Assembly: GCA_900313615.1 (NCBI GenBank)
Contig: OMRP01000002.1
Coordinates: 248,001 to 312,000 of the forward strand
Length of the DNA: 64,000 nt
Direction of reading: 5' to 3'
DNA from: an uncultured Prevotellaceae bacterium
GTDB lineage: Bacteria; Bacteroidota; Bacteroidia; Bacteroidales; Bacteroidaceae
The notes under the pieces are model-generated. The model made no database searches. It saw nothing but the letters and a program-made list of their open reading frames with translations, and was not told the origin of the DNA. The number at the start of each line of letters is the position of its first letter. The first letter of the stretch is position 1. The position numbers and the translations under genes were made by a program. Of this stretch, positions 35,061 through 43,757 are shown piece by piece.

Positions 35061-36518
35061 GTGAGCGACTATTTTAATAGTCCTGAGTTCAGGGACACGC
35101 TGAAGAAATACCAGTCGTGGCGCTCGGGTGGCGCTCCTGTGTATTTGGATTCCGACGAATATGCCGACATTGCCGAATATTACCAGTCGATAGGCAACGA
35201 GAGCGAATCGTTGGCAGCCATAGAACAGGGTCTGTCCATCTTTCCAACGGCCACAGCACCACTCATCACCCGCTGCCATCTGGCTCTTCTTGCTGGCGAT
35301 ATCAACACCGCCGAACATTTCTTCTCGAAGATAGGCGACAAGAGCGACCCTGACTTCCTTATGCTGCAAGGGGAAATACTCTTGGCTAAAAATGCCATTA
35401 CCGAAGCGGACGCTTACTACCAGAAGATGTTGGAAGACTATTCTGGCGACGAGCGGATGAAATACATCATCGACACGGCGACCATCTTGGCCGACTATAA
35501 TGTGATGGACTTGGCGCAGCAATGGCTCGACCGGTGTGATGCCATGAGCCTGACCGACGACTGGCTCGAAGATTGCGATGCCAATGTACGTGTCGCCTAT
35601 GAAGAGTTGAAAGCCCGTCTGCTGCTCGACGAAGGCCATTTTGAAGACAGTCTGGCGTTGTTCCTTCGTTTGGTGGACGAAGAACCTTTCAGCGGTTATT
35701 ATTGGAACCAGATTTCCACCTGCCAATATATGCTGGGAAGACTGCCTGAAGCTATTTCCAGCTTGGAATATGCATTGGCCATCAACGCCAAAGACAAAGA
35801 GGCCTTGCTGAACAAGGGGAATGCGCTGATGGCACTTCATGACGACCGTGCCGCCATTACCTGTTATCGACGTTATGCCGAGTTGTCTCCCAACGATGGC
35901 ATCGGCGAATATTACCAAGCGCTGTGCCACACCAACCTCAATGAACCACAAGAGGCGCTAAAGTGCATCGAAGAGGCAGAACGGAAAAACGAGAACAAAG
36001 GCGATGCCCTGGCCGACATCTACCAAGAGAAAGCATTCATACTCAGCCAGTTGGGCCGTTTAGACGATGCGTTACATGTGACCGAGCAGTTGGGTTCCAT
36101 CGAGCCGATGGCGCAGGAGGCATTGGTGCTTCGTGGTAACATCTTTCTCTCACGCCACCGCACGGAAGAAGCCAGAGCGTGCTTTGAGCAAGCGGCGAAA
36201 GACAGTTGCAATGCCGCTCCCATCCTGTTGAAAATCGCCATCTCAGTATACGACAACCATTATGTGGGACGGGCCTACACACTGCTCAAAGCCTTGCAAG
36301 AACAGGAGAAAGGAAAATACGAACCAGCCTATGCCTACATGGCACTTTGTGCACACGACATGGGCAAGCGCGACGAATACCTGCAATATCTGCAATGCGC
36401 GCTGAAATCTAATTTAAACGAGGTGCGGCAAGTATTGGGGCACCTTTTCCCCGACGACATGACGCCGGCGGACTATTACGAACATGCTAAAAACGAAGAC
36501 AACGAAACACTCACATGA
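35061..36518 (+). CDS. Tetratricopeptide-repeat protein
   Basis: The 485-residue protein starts at a GTG (MSDYFNSPEF). It is made of about ten TPR-like helix pairs, for example LPEAISSLEYALAINAKDKEALLNKGNAL and RLDDALHVTEQLGS. No signal peptide or membrane helix, so cytoplasmic. TPRs mediate protein contacts; the partner is unknown. It overlaps the DedA gene by 4 bases (ATGA), so the two are probably co-translated. Confidence 0.85.
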   Translation: MSDYFNSPEFRDTLKKYQSWRSGGAPVYLDSDEYADIAEYYQSIGNESESLAAIEQGLSIFPTATAPLITRCHLALLAGDINTAEHFFSKIGDKSDPDFLMLQGEILLAKNAITEADAYYQKMLEDYSGDERMKYIIDTATILADYNVMDLAQQWLDRCDAMSLTDDWLEDCDANVRVAYEELKARLLLDEGHFEDSLALFLRLVDEEPFSGYYWNQISTCQYMLGRLPEAISSLEYALAINAKDKEALLNKGNALMALHDDRAAITCYRRYAELSPNDGIGEYYQALCHTNLNEPQEALKCIEEAERKNENKGDALADIYQEKAFILSQLGRLDDALHVTEQLGSIEPMAQEALVLRGNIFLSRHRTEEARACFEQAAKDSCNAAPILLKIAISVYDNHYVGRAYTLLKALQEQEKGKYEPAYAYMALCAHDMGKRDEYLQYLQCALKSNLNEVRQVLGHLFPDDMTPADYYEHAKNEDNETLT

Positions 36519-37147
36519 ATTGGATAACCAGCCTGTTAGGCAATCTTAATTACGGAACCATTCTTTTTCTGATGTTGCTCGAGAGCACCGTCATTCCCGT
36601 ACCATCGGAATTGGTGGTGTCGCCAGCAGCATACCATGCAGCAGGAGGACATCTGAATGTGCTGCTAGTCATCCTCTTCGCCACCATTGGCGCCGACCTA
36701 GGTGCCACCATCAACTATGTGGCGGGCTATTATCTGGGACGACCCATCATTTATAAGTTTGCCAACAGCAAGTGGGGCAAGATGTGCCTTCTGAACCAAG
36801 AAAAGGTGGAGAAGAGCGAGAAATATTTCAACGACCACGGCATGGCGGCCACCATCACAGGGCGACTCATACCTGGCATCCGACACTTGATTTCCATTCC
36901 CGCCGGATTGGCTAAAATGACCTATTGGAAATTTTTGCTCTACACCACGATTGGAGCAGGCGTGTGGAACTGCATACTGGCAGCATTAGGTTGGTATCTC
37001 CATTCCGTGGTGCCTGAAGATCAACTGGAGGCCAAACTCGAGGAATATGGTGACTACATCAAGTGGGGTATCCTCGCCATTGTGCTGTTGATTATCGTGT
37101 TCTTCGTGGTGAGACACTTTTGGAAAGGTAAAAAGGTAAAAAAGTAA
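36515..37147 (+). CDS. DedA-family membrane protein
   Basis: The 210-residue integral membrane protein has the DedA core: ESTVIPVPSELVVSPAAYHAAGG, the glycine-rich GADLGATINYVAGYYLGR, and GRLIPGIRHLISIPAG. Family members act as flippases or proton-dependent transporters for undecaprenyl phosphate and phospholipids. The C terminus ends in a basic tail encoded partly by GTAAAA repeats (FWKGKKVKK), so the repeat has extended the coding sequence. Confidence 0.9.
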   Translation: MNWITSLLGNLNYGTILFLMLLESTVIPVPSELVVSPAAYHAAGGHLNVLLVILFATIGADLGATINYVAGYYLGRPIIYKFANSKWGKMCLLNQEKVEKSEKYFNDHGMAATITGRLIPGIRHLISIPAGLAKMTYWKFLLYTTIGAGVWNCILAALGWYLHSVVPEDQLEAKLEEYGDYIKWGILAIVLLIIVFFVVRHFWKGKKVKK

Positions 37148-37170
37148 AAGGGTAAAAAAGGGAAAGGAAT
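37125..37170 (+). repeat. GTAAAA-type repeat at the end of the DedA gene
   Basis: Several GGTAAAAAA units, the first of which still encode the KGKKVKK tail of the DedA protein. Confidence 0.7.
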
Positions 37171-37185
37171 AAGGATAAAAAAGAA

Positions 37186-37207
37186 GGGGCTCCCCGAGGG
37201 GAGTCCC
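37186..37207 (-). terminator. Terminator of xylA
   Basis: A 10-pair stem (37186-37195 with 37198-37207, one G-U; the top pairs are likely to open). On the minus strand it is followed by TTCTTTTTT, so it terminates xylA; it also separates the convergent DedA gene. Confidence 0.8.
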
Positions 37208-37230
37208 TTACTTGTTAAGAAACCTAGGAA

Positions 37231-38550
37231 TTATTTGCTGTAAAGAGCAACAATTGTTTCGTATTTCTCCTGCTTGCCCGAGGTCTGCTTGGGCTCGCCC
37301 ACCTTCTTGCCATACTCATATACCTGCTCGAGGGTGAGTTTGCCGTCTTCGAATTCTTTGCCGATACCCTGGTCGAAGGAAGCGTAACGTGCTTTCTTCA
37401 TAGCTGGCAGTTCGCTCTCCTCGAGGATGGCAGCGGCGTTCATGAGAGCGCGAGCCATGGCATCCATACCACTGATGTGTGCGATGAAGAGGTCTTCGAG
37501 GTCGGTGCTGTTACGACGAATCTTAGCGTCGAAGTTGGTACCGCCATTGCCGAGACCGCCGTTGCGGATAATCTCGAGCATAGCCTGAGTCAGTTCGAAG
37601 TTGTCGATGGGGAACTGGTCGGTATCCCAGCCGTTCTGAGCGTCACCACGGTTGGCGTCGATGCTACCCAGCATGCCGGCGTCGACGGCGCAAGCCAGTT
37701 CGTGCTCGAAGGTGTGACCAGCGAGCGTAGCGTGGTTCACCTCGATGTTCCCCTTGAAGTCCTTGTCGAGGTTGTGTGCCTTGAGGAAGCCAATCACAGT
37801 CTCAGTGTCAACGTCATACTGGTGCTTCGACGGCTCCATCGGTTTGGGCTCGATGAGGAAGGTGCCCTTGAAGCCCTTGGCGCGAGCGTAGTCGCGTGCG
37901 AGGGTCAGCATGGTAGCCATGTGTTCCTTCTCACGTTTCTGGTCAGTGTTGAGCAGGCTCATGTAGCCCTCACGTCCACCCCAGAACACATAGTTGGTAC
38001 CACCGAGTTTGATGGTGGCGTCGATAGCGTTCTTAATCTGTACGATGGCACGTGCCACGACGTCGAAGTCGGGGTTGGTGCTGGCACCATTGGCATAACG
38101 CTTGTTGCCGAACACATTGGCTGTACCCCAGAGCAGTTTGATGTTGGGGAACTGCTTCATCTTCTCCTGGGCATAGTCGGTGATAGCCTTCATGCGGGCC
38201 TCATACTCCTCGATAGTATCGCCCTCTTCTACGAGGTCAATATCGTGGAAGCAGAAATACTCAATACCCAGTTTATCCATGATTTCGAAACCGGCATCCA
38301 TCTTATCTTTGGCGCGCTGTACGGCATCCTCAGCCTTGTCCCACTCATAGCTGCGGGTCTGGCCACCGAACTGGTCGGCGCTGGCGCCACCCAGAGTGTG
38401 CCACCATGCCATGGCGAATTTCAGCCAGTCCTTCATTTTCTTGCCCATGACGACCTTTTCAGGCTCATAGTAATGGAATGCCATTACATTTTTACTCTCT
38501 TTTCCTTCGAAAGGAATCTTACCGGTAAACGGAAAATACTCTTTTGCCAT
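37231..38550 (-). CDS. xylA: Xylose isomerase
   Basis: The 439-residue enzyme converts D-xylose to D-xylulose with two divalent metals. Typical stretches: FHYYEPEKVVMGK, FAMAWWHTLGGASADQFGG, YFCFHDIDLVEEG (catalytic His/Asp), FLIEPKPMEPSKHQYD and GNIEVNHATLAGHTFEHEL. It lies 48 bases after xylB on the same strand and ends at a strong terminator, so xylB-xylA is probably one unit. No xylose regulator or transporter is adjacent. Confidence 0.97.
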   Translation of the reverse strand: MAKEYFPFTGKIPFEGKESKNVMAFHYYEPEKVVMGKKMKDWLKFAMAWWHTLGGASADQFGGQTRSYEWDKAEDAVQRAKDKMDAGFEIMDKLGIEYFCFHDIDLVEEGDTIEEYEARMKAITDYAQEKMKQFPNIKLLWGTANVFGNKRYANGASTNPDFDVVARAIVQIKNAIDATIKLGGTNYVFWGGREGYMSLLNTDQKREKEHMATMLTLARDYARAKGFKGTFLIEPKPMEPSKHQYDVDTETVIGFLKAHNLDKDFKGNIEVNHATLAGHTFEHELACAVDAGMLGSIDANRGDAQNGWDTDQFPIDNFELTQAMLEIIRNGGLGNGGTNFDAKIRRNSTDLEDLFIAHISGMDAMARALMNAAAILEESELPAMKKARYASFDQGIGKEFEDGKLTLEQVYEYGKKVGEPKQTSGKQEKYETIVALYSK

Positions 38551-38598
38551 AGTATTATTAAATAAATTTTTAATGATAAATATGATTATTACTTCTCG

Positions 38599-40089
38599 TT
38601 ACACTTTAGCCAGCCTTTCTTTCCACACGTTGTACGCATCGAGATATTCGGCAAGGTGTGCCTGGTCGGGTTCGATGACCGCCAGTTTCTTCAGCGAAGC
38701 AAACGCCTCGTTATTGTCTTTATAGATACCGCATCCGATACCAGCACCCTTGGCTGCTCCCACGCTGCCGTCGGTTTCGCTCAATTCGATGGTAGCACCA
38801 CTTACCGAAGCGAGGGTATTGCGGAACAACGGGCTGAGGAACATATTCGCTTTTCCAGCCTTGATGGTCTTGAGGTCCATACCCATCTGCTGCATAATTT
38901 CCATGCCATAGCAGAAACTGAAGACGATACCTTCCTGGGCAGCCCTCATGAGATGTGCCTTGCCATGTTTGTTGAAGTTGACGCCATGGATGGAACAGCC
39001 TGTCTCCCGGTTTTCGAGCACACGCTCGGCACCATTGCCGAAGGGGATGATTGACACGCCTTCACTGCCGATGGGTACTTCGTCGGTGAGGGTGTTCATG
39101 TCGGCATAGGAGATGCCTTCGGGAGCAATAGTACGACGTACCCATGCATTGAGGATTCCCGTGCCGTTGATGCAGAGGAGAACACCCAAGCGATCTTGTT
39201 CCTTGGTGTAGTTGACATGAGCGAAAGTGTTCACACGGCTCTTCTTGTCGTAGTTGATATTGCCGAGCACGCCATAGACGACGCCTGAAGTGCCAGCCGT
39301 AGAGGCAATCTCGCCAGGATTGAACACATTGAGTGACAGTGCATTATTGGGCTGGTCACCAGCACGGTAAGAGATGGGAGTGCCCTCCTTGAGTCCTAAC
39401 TCGGCGGCTGCTTGGGCGCATACCTCCGACTGTACGGAGAAGGTGGGAACGATGTCAGGCACCATACTCTCGTCGAAGCCGTAGTAGTCGAGGAGGAACT
39501 TAGCAGGCGCTTTCTCCTTGAAGTCCCACAGCATACCCTCGCTGAGACCGCTGATGGTGGTGTTGGCCACACCCGACAAGCGCATGGCAATATAGTCGCC
39601 AGGGAGCATGAACTTGTCAATCTTTGCGAACAACTCAGGTTCGTTCTCTTTCACCCACGCCAATTTAGCTGCCGTAAAGTTTCCCGGCGAATTGAGCAGA
39701 TGGGAGAGGCACTGTTCGCCACCCAAGTCATTGAATGCTTTTTCTCCGTAGGGAACAGCCCTGGAATCGCACCAGATGATGGAAGGACGGAGCACCTGTT
39801 GCTGCTTGTCGACACACACCAGACCATGCATCTGGTAGGAGATGCCGATAGCCTTCACGTCGTCGGCCTTGGCTCCTGTCTCAGCCATAATTTTCTGAAG
39901 ACTGAGTTTGGCATAGTTCCACCATGAGTCGGGTTCTTGTTCTGCCCATCCAGCCTTGACAGCCATGATAGGTGCTTCTTTTTCGGGGAAAAATGCTGAT
40001 GCGGCGCAAACACCCGTGTCTGCGTCGACGAGGGATGCTTTGACAGAACTACTGCCAACATCCAAGCCTAAAAGATATCTTTTTGTCAT
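38599..40089 (-). CDS. xylB: Xylulokinase
   Basis: The 496-residue FGGY-family kinase phosphorylates D-xylulose. N-terminal LGLDVGSSSVKASLVD is the phosphate-binding loop; ISYQMHGLVCVD and GDQPNNALSLNVFNPGEIASTAGTSG are the substrate and ATP-domain motifs (catalytic Asp in AGDQPNNAL). It leads the xylBA pair feeding xylose into the pentose phosphate pathway. The upstream spacer holds a GTAAAA-type repeat. Confidence 0.94.
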   Translation of the reverse strand: MTKRYLLGLDVGSSSVKASLVDADTGVCAASAFFPEKEAPIMAVKAGWAEQEPDSWWNYAKLSLQKIMAETGAKADDVKAIGISYQMHGLVCVDKQQQVLRPSIIWCDSRAVPYGEKAFNDLGGEQCLSHLLNSPGNFTAAKLAWVKENEPELFAKIDKFMLPGDYIAMRLSGVANTTISGLSEGMLWDFKEKAPAKFLLDYYGFDESMVPDIVPTFSVQSEVCAQAAAELGLKEGTPISYRAGDQPNNALSLNVFNPGEIASTAGTSGVVYGVLGNINYDKKSRVNTFAHVNYTKEQDRLGVLLCINGTGILNAWVRRTIAPEGISYADMNTLTDEVPIGSEGVSIIPFGNGAERVLENRETGCSIHGVNFNKHGKAHLMRAAQEGIVFSFCYGMEIMQQMGMDLKTIKAGKANMFLSPLFRNTLASVSGATIELSETDGSVGAAKGAGIGCGIYKDNNEAFASLKKLAVIEPDQAHLAEYLDAYNVWKERLAKV

Positions 40090-40157
40090 ATTATTGGGTT
40101 TATGAGGTTTTAAGTTGATAATATTTTGAGTTGATGAGGTGGGGGTGTTGGGGCTTA

Positions 40158-40200
40158 GTCAGTTTTTTACCTTTTTACTTTTTCACCCTTTTACTTTTAT
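40158..40200 (-). repeat. GTAAAA-type repeat upstream of xylB
   Basis: On the minus strand this reads as GTAAAAGGGTGAAAAAG and GTAAAAAGG units, same family as at 1-42 and 37125. Confidence 0.7.
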
Positions 40201-40236
40201 ATTACGTATAAACGTTGTTTTTCCCTAGATTATTAT

Positions 40237-40587
40237 TCAAAAAAGTGGTAATAAATTTTCTTGTGTTGTTTGGCCCTGTTCAGCAGCCATGTTTCTCATG
40301 TTTTGTTCTTCCTCGGATGCATCCTTGAATTTGAACAGGAGTTCCATCTCCCTTAAGGTCCTTCGGTTTATCTTATATACCCCACGCCGCAGTCGGATGA
40401 CCAACGGGCTTTTCTTCTTGGCCTGACGTATGAGGAAGAGGTTCACCCTATGGTGCACTTCTTCGAAATCCCTTTGTTCGAAGAGACTGTTCATGCCATT
40501 GTACACATGTAGCGAGATTTTCGTTACATGAAGGCCCTGAGGTCCTGCTTCACGCAGAATTTGTAAGACGTTTTCACCTATTTCCAT
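40237..40587 (-). CDS. Small winged-helix-like protein
   Basis: A 116-residue protein. The N-terminal 75 residues (ENVLQILREAGPQGLHVTKIS ... LVIRLRRGVYKINRR) look like a HARE-HTH/HB1-type winged helix, followed by a Glu/Gln-rich tail. No membrane segment. It is probably a DNA- or chromatin-associated protein, inference only. It follows another small winged-helix gene on the same strand with a strong terminator in between. Confidence 0.65.
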   Translation of the reverse strand: MEIGENVLQILREAGPQGLHVTKISLHVYNGMNSLFEQRDFEEVHHRVNLFLIRQAKKKSPLVIRLRRGVYKINRRTLREMELLFKFKDASEEEQNMRNMAAEQGQTTQENLLPLF

Positions 40588-40610
40588 TTTCCATGTCGAA
40601 AAACGAAAAA

Positions 40611-40637
40611 GAGGGCTGGTACTTTATACCAGCCCTC
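40611..40637. terminator. Bidirectional-looking terminator
   Basis: Perfect 11-bp stem 40611-40621/40627-40637 with loop CTTTA. It is flanked by AAAAA on the left (TTTTT on the minus strand) and TTTT on the right. Terminates the DUF2582-like gene. Confidence 0.88.
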
Positions 40638-40657
40638 TTTTCTATAGTGATTGTTGA

Positions 40658-40951
40658 TTAAGCCAATGTAATCTTCTTGTCTTCGTCCTTCACCTTCAAT
40701 TCTTTGAGGAGCCATCCCAGACCCAAGAGAGTTTCCTCTTCAGTGATTTTGGCGGCTTTGGCAATTTCCTTCACGGAGAGAGCCTTGCCAGCGGTAGCGA
40801 GAGCCTGATAAACGTCACCGGCTTTGAAGCCAACGTTTTCAGCGTTAATCACCACTTCTACCTTCTTCACCGCTTTCTTTGCAGGTGCTTTTTTCTCAGC
40901 TGCAGCCTTTGTTGCAGTTTCCTTCTTTGTAGTTGCTTTTTTTTCTGCCAT
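40658..40951 (-). CDS. DUF2582-like winged-helix protein with Lys/Ala-rich tail
   Basis: A 97-residue protein. The first 35 residues are a histone-H1-like Lys/Ala tail (ATTKKETATKAAAEKKAPAKK). The rest (AGDVYQALATAGKALSVKEIAKAAKITEEETLLGLGWLLKE) is a winged helix of the DUF2582 kind. Such tails bind DNA or RNA non-specifically, so a nucleoid-associated role is reasonable. A -7 box TAATTTTG lies upstream on the minus strand (41010-41017). Confidence 0.8.
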   Translation of the reverse strand: MAEKKATTKKETATKAAAEKKAPAKKAVKKVEVVINAENVGFKAGDVYQALATAGKALSVKEIAKAAKITEEETLLGLGWLLKELKVKDEDKKITLA

Positions 40952-41137
40952 GATTGTGTAAAAATAATTTTTTTCGACTGAACCAATCAGTCTGTTATGA
41001 AATCCGCTGCAAAATTACAGTTTTCCTTTCAAACCATCTAATTATTTTACAAAAAAATGACAGATGACGAGCCCCAAAAGAAGTCAAAGAACGAAATTCT
41101 TGATTTAAATCAACAGAACAGGGTAAGAATCAGCTGG

Positions 41138-42901
41138 TTAGTTCTCCCCTTCCACGATATTGATCATCAGTTCATCCAATTGTTTTTTGTCGATTGCCGA
41201 CGGTGCGTCGAGCATCACATCACGCCCGGAATTGTTTTTCGGGAAGGCAATGCAGTCGCGAATGGAATCGAGTCCGGCCATGATGGAAACAAAACGATCG
41301 AGTCCGAAGGCCAATCCGGCATGAGGTGGCGCTCCATACTTGAAGGCATTGATGAGGAAGCCAAACTGTGCCATGGCCCTCTCGGGTGTGAATCCCAGGA
41401 TACCGAACATCTTCTCTTGCAGTTTGCCGTCGTGAATACGCAGCGAACCTCCACCCAACTCGGTGCCATTGCACACGAAGTCGTAGGCCATAGCCCTTAC
41501 CTGTTCAGGATGCTCGTCGAGCAACGGGATGTCAGTGGGGTTGGGCATGGTAAACGGATGGTGTGTAGCCATGAGCCTTTGCTCCTCGTCGCTCCATTCA
41601 AAGAGCGGGAAGTCGACAATCCACAAACACTCGAAACGGTTCTTGTCGCGCAAGCCCAGACGGTCGCCCATCTCCAGACGCAGTGAGCAGAGCTGAATGC
41701 GCGTCTTATTGGCATTGTCGCCAGAGAGGATAAGCAAAAGATCGCCGTTCTTGGCTCCCGTGGCTTTCCGCACGTTCTCCCACACTTCGGGAGTATAGAA
41801 TTTGTCGACGCTCGACTTCACAGTTCCGTCGTCGTTGAATTTCACATACACCAAACCCTTGGCACCCACCTGCGGACGTTTCACGAAGTCGGTGAGTTGG
41901 TCAAGTTGTTTACGGGTGTAGTTGGCACAGCCAGGTACGCAGATGCCACCGATATATTCGGCCTCGTTGAACACGGGGAAAGTGCCGGTGCCCTTGAGTT
42001 CGGGCATCAATTCCACGAACTCCATGCCGAAACGAAGGTCTGGCTTGTCGGAACCGTATTTCTTCATGGCATCGTGCCATGTCATCTGAACGAGACGGTC
42101 GGGAAGTGCCACACCGCGTATCTCCTTGAACAAATGACGCGCCATGTCTTCAAATAGTTCGATGACATCTTCCTGGTCAACGAAAGACATCTCGCAGTCA
42201 ATCTGCGTAAACTCGGGTTGTCTGTCGGCACGGAGGTCTTCATCGCGAAAACATTTGGCGATTTGGAAATAGCGGTCAAAGCCACTCACCATCAGCAACT
42301 GTTTGAGGGTCTGCGGACTCTGTGGCAGGGCATAGAACTGTCCGGGGTTCATGCGTGAGGGCACCACGAAGTCGCGCGCTCCTTCAGGTGTCGAGCCAAT
42401 GAGTATCGGCGTCTCCACCTCGATGAAATCTCTGGCATCGAGGAAATTACGAATGAGTATGGTCATGCGGTGCCTCAGTTCGAGGTTTTTGCGCACCACA
42501 CTGCGGCGCAAGTCGAGATAACGATATTTCATGCGTATATCGTCACCACCATCGGTATTGTCCTCAATGGTGAACGGCGGCGTGTCACTCTCGCTGAGCA
42601 CGTTCAACTGGCTGACGATAATCTCAATGTCGCCAGTGGGCAGATTCTTGTTCTTGCTCTGCCGTTCAAACACCTCACCGACAGCCTGAATGCAATACTC
42701 CCTACCCAGTTTGTTGGCTTGTTCACACAATTCGGCATTCACAGCTTCGTTGAACACGAGTTGGGTGATGCCATACCTGTCGCGAAGGTCGACGAAAGTC
42801 ATTCCGCCCATCTTCCTGGTGCGCTGCACCCATCCGGCGAGCGTCACCTGCATTCCTACATCCGAGAGTCTAAGCTCTCCACATGTTTTTGTTCTATACA
42901 T
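41138..42901 (-). CDS. aspS: Aspartyl-tRNA synthetase
   Basis: About 587 residues from ATG 42901 ([11 protein letters not shown]), the family's usual start. It has the N-terminal anticodon-binding OB fold ([24 protein letters not shown]), class II motif 2 ([18 protein letters not shown]), the bacterial insertion domain and motif 3 ([15 protein letters not shown]). An in-frame extension to 43030 would place the start upstream of the promoter found at 42946-42977, so it is rejected. No asnB/gatCAB genes nearby. Confidence 0.96.
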   Translation of the reverse strand: MYRTKTCGELRLSDVGMQVTLAGWVQRTRKMGGMTFVDLRDRYGITQLVFNEAVNAELCEQANKLGREYCIQAVGEVFERQSKNKNLPTGDIEIIVSQLNVLSESDTPPFTIEDNTDGGDDIRMKYRYLDLRRSVVRKNLELRHRMTILIRNFLDARDFIEVETPILIGSTPEGARDFVVPSRMNPGQFYALPQSPQTLKQLLMVSGFDRYFQIAKCFRDEDLRADRQPEFTQIDCEMSFVDQEDVIELFEDMARHLFKEIRGVALPDRLVQMTWHDAMKKYGSDKPDLRFGMEFVELMPELKGTGTFPVFNEAEYIGGICVPGCANYTRKQLDQLTDFVKRPQVGAKGLVYVKFNDDGTVKSSVDKFYTPEVWENVRKATGAKNGDLLLILSGDNANKTRIQLCSLRLEMGDRLGLRDKNRFECLWIVDFPLFEWSDEEQRLMATHHPFTMPNPTDIPLLDEHPEQVRAMAYDFVCNGTELGGGSLRIHDGKLQEKMFGILGFTPERAMAQFGFLINAFKYGAPPHAGLAFGLDRFVSIMAGLDSIRDCIAFPKNNSGRDVMLDAPSAIDKKQLDELMINIVEGEN

Positions 42902-42945
42902 TGATTGAAAAATTACACAAAACGGGGATTGCCCGTAATCATTTG

Positions 42946-42977
42946 CAAAGTTACGAATAAACGAGTGAAAAGCCAAA
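42946..42977 (-). promoter_or_regulatory. Promoter of aspS
   Basis: On the minus strand TTTG (42977-42974), 20 bases, TAACTTTG (42953-42946). Exact consensus; leader about 40 nt. Confidence 0.75.
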
Positions 42978-43129
42978 TTTATTTGGACTTTTCCGAGTGA
43001 AAGAAATAATAGTTGTGACTCAACGAGCAAAACGGTTCAAAAAAATGACCTAGGAAATATGGAAGCCAAACAGCTCAAATCCTAAAAATTGTAAAAAGGA
43101 TGTTAAAAAAGGAGTGTTATTGTGAATAA

Positions 43130-43163
43130 TTTGTTTTTGAATCAGAAGAAATACTTACATTTG
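43130..43163 (+). promoter_or_regulatory. Promoter of the DUF1573 gene
   Basis: TACATTTG at 43156-43163 with TTTG at 43130-43133 (22-base spacer; another TTTG at 43136 gives 16). Confidence 0.5.
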
Positions 43164-43217
43164 CAATACCCAACACAAGGGTTTACCATTCAAAGACTGA
43201 AATAAACACTTATCATT

Positions 43218-43607
43218 ATGAAGAAATACCTTGTTTTTACATTACTATTGATGTTTTGTGGTCTGAGTGCTTCTGCCCAGCAGAAGAAGGCCTCGATACA
43301 GTTTGAGTCGGTGTCGCATGATTTCGGCACATTTAGCGACAAAACCCCTAAACAGGAGTACACTTTTGTGTTTACCAATGTGGGCGATGCTCCGTTGGTG
43401 GTGAACCAAGCCGTGAGCAGCTGTGGCTGCACCGTGCCATCATACACCAAGACTCCTATTGCCCCGGGCGAGAAGGGCGAAATTAAGGTGACCTACAATG
43501 CCGGCAAGTCTGTTGGTCGTTTCACGAAGAACATCACCGTTCGCACCAATGGCGACCCTGAACTTACCCGTCTTTATATAAAAGGTGAGGTGACAAAGTC
43601 GGAATAA
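43218..43607 (+). CDS. DUF1573 secreted protein
   Basis: A 129-residue protein with a signal peptide (YLVFTLLLMFCGLSASAQ) and a single DUF1573 immunoglobulin-like domain (FESVSHDFGTFSDKTPKQEYTFVFTNVGDAPL ... SSCGCTVPSY). The CGC motif and the P/GEKGEI turn are typical. Family proteins are abundant in Bacteroidetes and of unknown function, probably periplasmic. A perfect palindromic terminator follows. Confidence 0.9.
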   Translation: MKKYLVFTLLLMFCGLSASAQQKKASIQFESVSHDFGTFSDKTPKQEYTFVFTNVGDAPLVVNQAVSSCGCTVPSYTKTPIAPGEKGEIKVTYNAGKSVGRFTKNITVRTNGDPELTRLYIKGEVTKSE

Positions 43608-43677
43608 AATCCGATTTTCCAAAAAAGGAACACAATCCGATGTTTCCAAGAAAAGGGGAGCAAAGGTAAAAATAAAC

Positions 43678-43707
43678 CCCGTGAATGGCGCCATTCACGG
43701 GTTTTTT
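43678..43707 (+). terminator. Terminator after the DUF1573 gene
   Basis: Perfect 24-base palindrome 43678-43701 (CCCGTGAATGGC and its complement) followed by six T. Confidence 0.9.
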
Positions 43708-43757
43708 CACCCCCACCAGCCCTCCTGAGGTGAGGGAGTGAGGAGAGGGCTCTTCCA

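Noticed and set aside
42902-43030. N-terminal extension of AspS
   Set aside because: The consensus promoter at 42946-42977 lies inside it, and the family start is at 42901.
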